A stretch of 64,000 bases of DNA, taken from the NCBI RefSeq assembly GCF_001611975.1, contig NZ_CP014525.1, positions 240,001-304,000 of the forward strand, written 5' to 3'. The first letter of the stretch is position 1. Each line of letters begins with the position of its first letter. This stretch comes from Haematospirillum jordaniae (lineage in GTDB: Bacteria; Pseudomonadota; Alphaproteobacteria; Rhodospirillales; Rhodospirillaceae). A program made the translations under genes and the position numbers. Below, piece by piece: positions 62,685-64,000 of the stretch. Under the pieces are notes generated by a model, which had not been told where the DNA came from, searched no databases, and saw only the letters and a program-made list of their open reading frames with translations.

Positions 62685-63389
62685 TCAGTCCGGCCTCAAA
62701 CAGTAGCCGGTGCCACGCACCGTCTGCAGATAAAGGGGCTGGCGTGGATCAATCTCTATCTTGCGCCGCAGGCGCGTGACCTGCACATCAACAGCCCGCA
62801 CCCCACCCTCAATACCAAGGGCATCGGCCAAATCTTCCCGCGACAAAGGTTCCCCGCTACGCAGGGCCAAGGCCACCAACAAATCTGCTTCTGCCGTTGT
62901 CAAATGTACCCGGTCCCCACTGCACACAAGCTCCCGACGCTGAAGGTCAAAAGAACACTCCCCCATACGGATATGACGAACAGCAGACTGAACATCAACA
63001 GGCCTTGGCTGCCGTCGGCGCAGAATGGCCTGGATGCGCAGCAAAAGCTCCCGCGGGTCAAAAGGCTTGCCAAGATAATCATCAGCCCCGATCTCAAGGC
63101 CAGCGACCCGATCATCCTGCTCTCCCCTAGCGGTCAGCATCAGAACGGGAACATCAGACTGTTGACGAATTGCACGGGTCAGACTGTAACCATCTTCACC
63201 GGGCATCATGATATCGACGATCAGCAAATCGAATTCTACGGCAGACATTTGCATTCTGGCCTCAGCCGCATCGGGAGCAACAGAGACCATGTATCCCGAC
63301 TGACCCAGAAAACGACGCAAAAGGTCGCGCAAACGCGTATCGTCATCCACAACCAGAATATGAGCCGGTGCGTCGACTGTATCACTCAC
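62685..63389 (-). CDS. OmpR-family response regulator
   Basis: A 234-residue regulator from a GTG at 63389; an earlier in-frame start would lie inside the MarR gene. The receiver domain has ILVVDDDTRLRDLLRR, phospho-acceptor D59 (LLIVDIMMPGEDGYSL), LTARGE and GADDYLGKPFDPREL. The C-terminal OmpR winged helix reads ECSFDLQRRELVCSGDRVHLTTAEADLLVALALRSGE and VDVQVTRLRRKIE with the ending VRGTGYCLRP. MarR, this regulator and the EnvZ-like kinase form an operon. The MarR-OmpR order is that of petP-petR of Rhodobacter capsulatus, which affects bc1 gene expression; assigning petR here is inference. Confidence 0.94.
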   Translation of the reverse strand: MSDTVDAPAHILVVDDDTRLRDLLRRFLGQSGYMVSVAPDAAEARMQMSAVEFDLLIVDIMMPGEDGYSLTRAIRQQSDVPVLMLTARGEQDDRVAGLEIGADDYLGKPFDPRELLLRIQAILRRRQPRPVDVQSAVRHIRMGECSFDLQRRELVCSGDRVHLTTAEADLLVALALRSGEPLSREDLADALGIEGGVRAVDVQVTRLRRKIEIDPRQPLYLQTVRGTGYCLRPD

Positions 63390-63393
63390 GGCA

Positions 63394-63912
63394 TCAGGTC
63401 CGGTCCAGATCAGGCACCTTAGCACCACCAGGCATCGAAAGCCTGGAACGGTCTGTTTCACGCAGGATCATGCCCGAAAGAACATGCCGGAAACCATCAA
63501 CAGCTTCCCCCCCCGCATCACGGTAAGAACGCGCTAGAATACTTTTCTGGCTTTCAAACAGCTGGCGTTCTAGGGCATAGCCCTTTTCGGTCAGATCCAG
63601 AAGGCGCTGCCGCCGGTCTTTGGTGCCCGGATTCTGAATAATATAGCCATCACGCACCAGCTCCCCCAGAACACGGGAAAGACTTTGCTTGGTAATTTTC
63701 AGAATCGAGAGCAGATCAGATACACTAAGCCCGGGATGACGCCCGACAAAATAGATCATCCGGTGATGCGCACGACCAAGGCCCAGCTTGCGTAGCACAA
63801 GATCAGCTTCGGCTGTAAAATCACGATAGGCAAAGAACAGAAGCTCCATACCGCGCCGCAGCTCCTCCTCTCGGAGAAAAAGCTGGTTCACACCTGCCTT
63901 GAGATCAGTCAT
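63394..63912 (-). CDS. MarR family transcriptional regulator
   Basis: A 172-residue regulator from the ATG at 63912 (MTDLKAGVNQLFLREEELRRG), with GGTGAG 6 nt upstream; a further in-frame start at 63990 is possible. The winged-helix core is LGRAHHRMIYFVGRHPGLSVSDLLSILKITKQSLSRVLGELVRDGYIIQNPGTKDRRQRLLDLTEKG, the typical MarR pattern including the DxRxR wing. It lies 4 bp upstream of the response-regulator gene on the same strand. The PetP protein of Rhodobacter is MarR-like and sits in the same position, so it may be the same system. Confidence 0.93.
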   Translation of the reverse strand: MTDLKAGVNQLFLREEELRRGMELLFFAYRDFTAEADLVLRKLGLGRAHHRMIYFVGRHPGLSVSDLLSILKITKQSLSRVLGELVRDGYIIQNPGTKDRRQRLLDLTEKGYALERQLFESQKSILARSYRDAGGEAVDGFRHVLSGMILRETDRSRLSMPGGAKVPDLDRT

Positions 63913-64000
63913 GAGGAACTCACCGTCATCCTTCACCTTACCCTTGGAATACCTGTAAAACAGCCACGCTGCAACTCTGGCCCTTGTCAACCTGTTCCAG

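Noticed and set aside
1..64000. Mobile elements, CRISPR arrays, prophage, rRNA
   Set aside because: No transposase, integrase, phage structural gene, regularly spaced repeat or ribosomal RNA sequence was seen.

Overview
The window looks like a stretch of core chromosome from an alphaproteobacterium, most likely of the order Rhodospirillales. The reasons are the gene order yqeY-dnaG-rpoD divergent from carAB, a Rieske/cyt b/cyt c1 (petABC) operon, a PutA that lacks the DNA-binding domain, a NadQ-type Nudix regulator beside nadABC, a cytochrome c', a periplasmic-type polyhydroxybutyrate (PHB) depolymerase, and a DUF4169 protein. Base composition is moderately G+C-rich by eye. I cannot name the genus from sequence alone. 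Gene density is high and I see no insertion sequence, prophage, CRISPR array, rRNA or toxin/defence island.

Layout. 1-5.2 kb: a lipoprotein gene running off the left edge, a DUF4169 gene and putA, all on the minus strand. 5.4-10.2 kb: a BadF-type sugar kinase, ettA, a small membrane protein, a thiolase and a tRNA with anticodon CAT. 10.4-13.3 kb: a large multi-PAS sensor kinase. 13.4-17.8 kb: yqeY-dnaG-rpoD (minus), divergent from carA, carB and greA (18.2-23.4 kb). 23.7-29.1 kb: kup, an Lrp-type regulator, a 2-Cys peroxiredoxin, trxB and a LysR regulator. 29.1-33.2 kb: a structured intergenic region, a DUF3253 gene, an orphan solute-binding protein and petABC. 33.4-37.9 kb: trmL, a cyclic-nucleotide-binding/repeat protein with a small partner, kdsB and pheA. 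37.9-43.4 kb: trpB-trpA-accD-folC and a second orphan solute-binding protein. 43.6-49.1 kb: a lipoprotein, a short ribosome-hibernation factor, htpG and a membrane PAS kinase. 49.3-55.2 kb: nadQ, nadABC and a PHB-depolymerase-like esterase. 55.2-59.2 kb: ohr, icd, a LOG-family protein, cytochrome c' and a di-haem-type cytochrome b. 59.7-61.3 kb: hsp20-rpoH. 61.3-63.9 kb: a MarR-response regulator-histidine kinase operon.

How the genes work together. There is a redox/peroxide group (peroxiredoxin, trxB, ohr), a heat-shock group (htpG with a sigma-32-like promoter, hsp20 with a possible RNA thermometer, rpoH) and an NAD synthesis regulon with its regulator and a 25-bp palindrome between nadQ and nadA. 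Respiratory components (petABC, cytochrome c', cytochrome b) sit in the same window as a MarR/OmpR pair whose gene order resembles petP-petR.

The most notable non-coding signals are the hsp20 leader (ROSE-like), the palindrome in front of nadA, and a hairpin-rich 160-nt segment at 29.16-29.33 kb that could be a small RNA. I found no clearly novel multigene system. Unfamiliar proteins are flagged individually.
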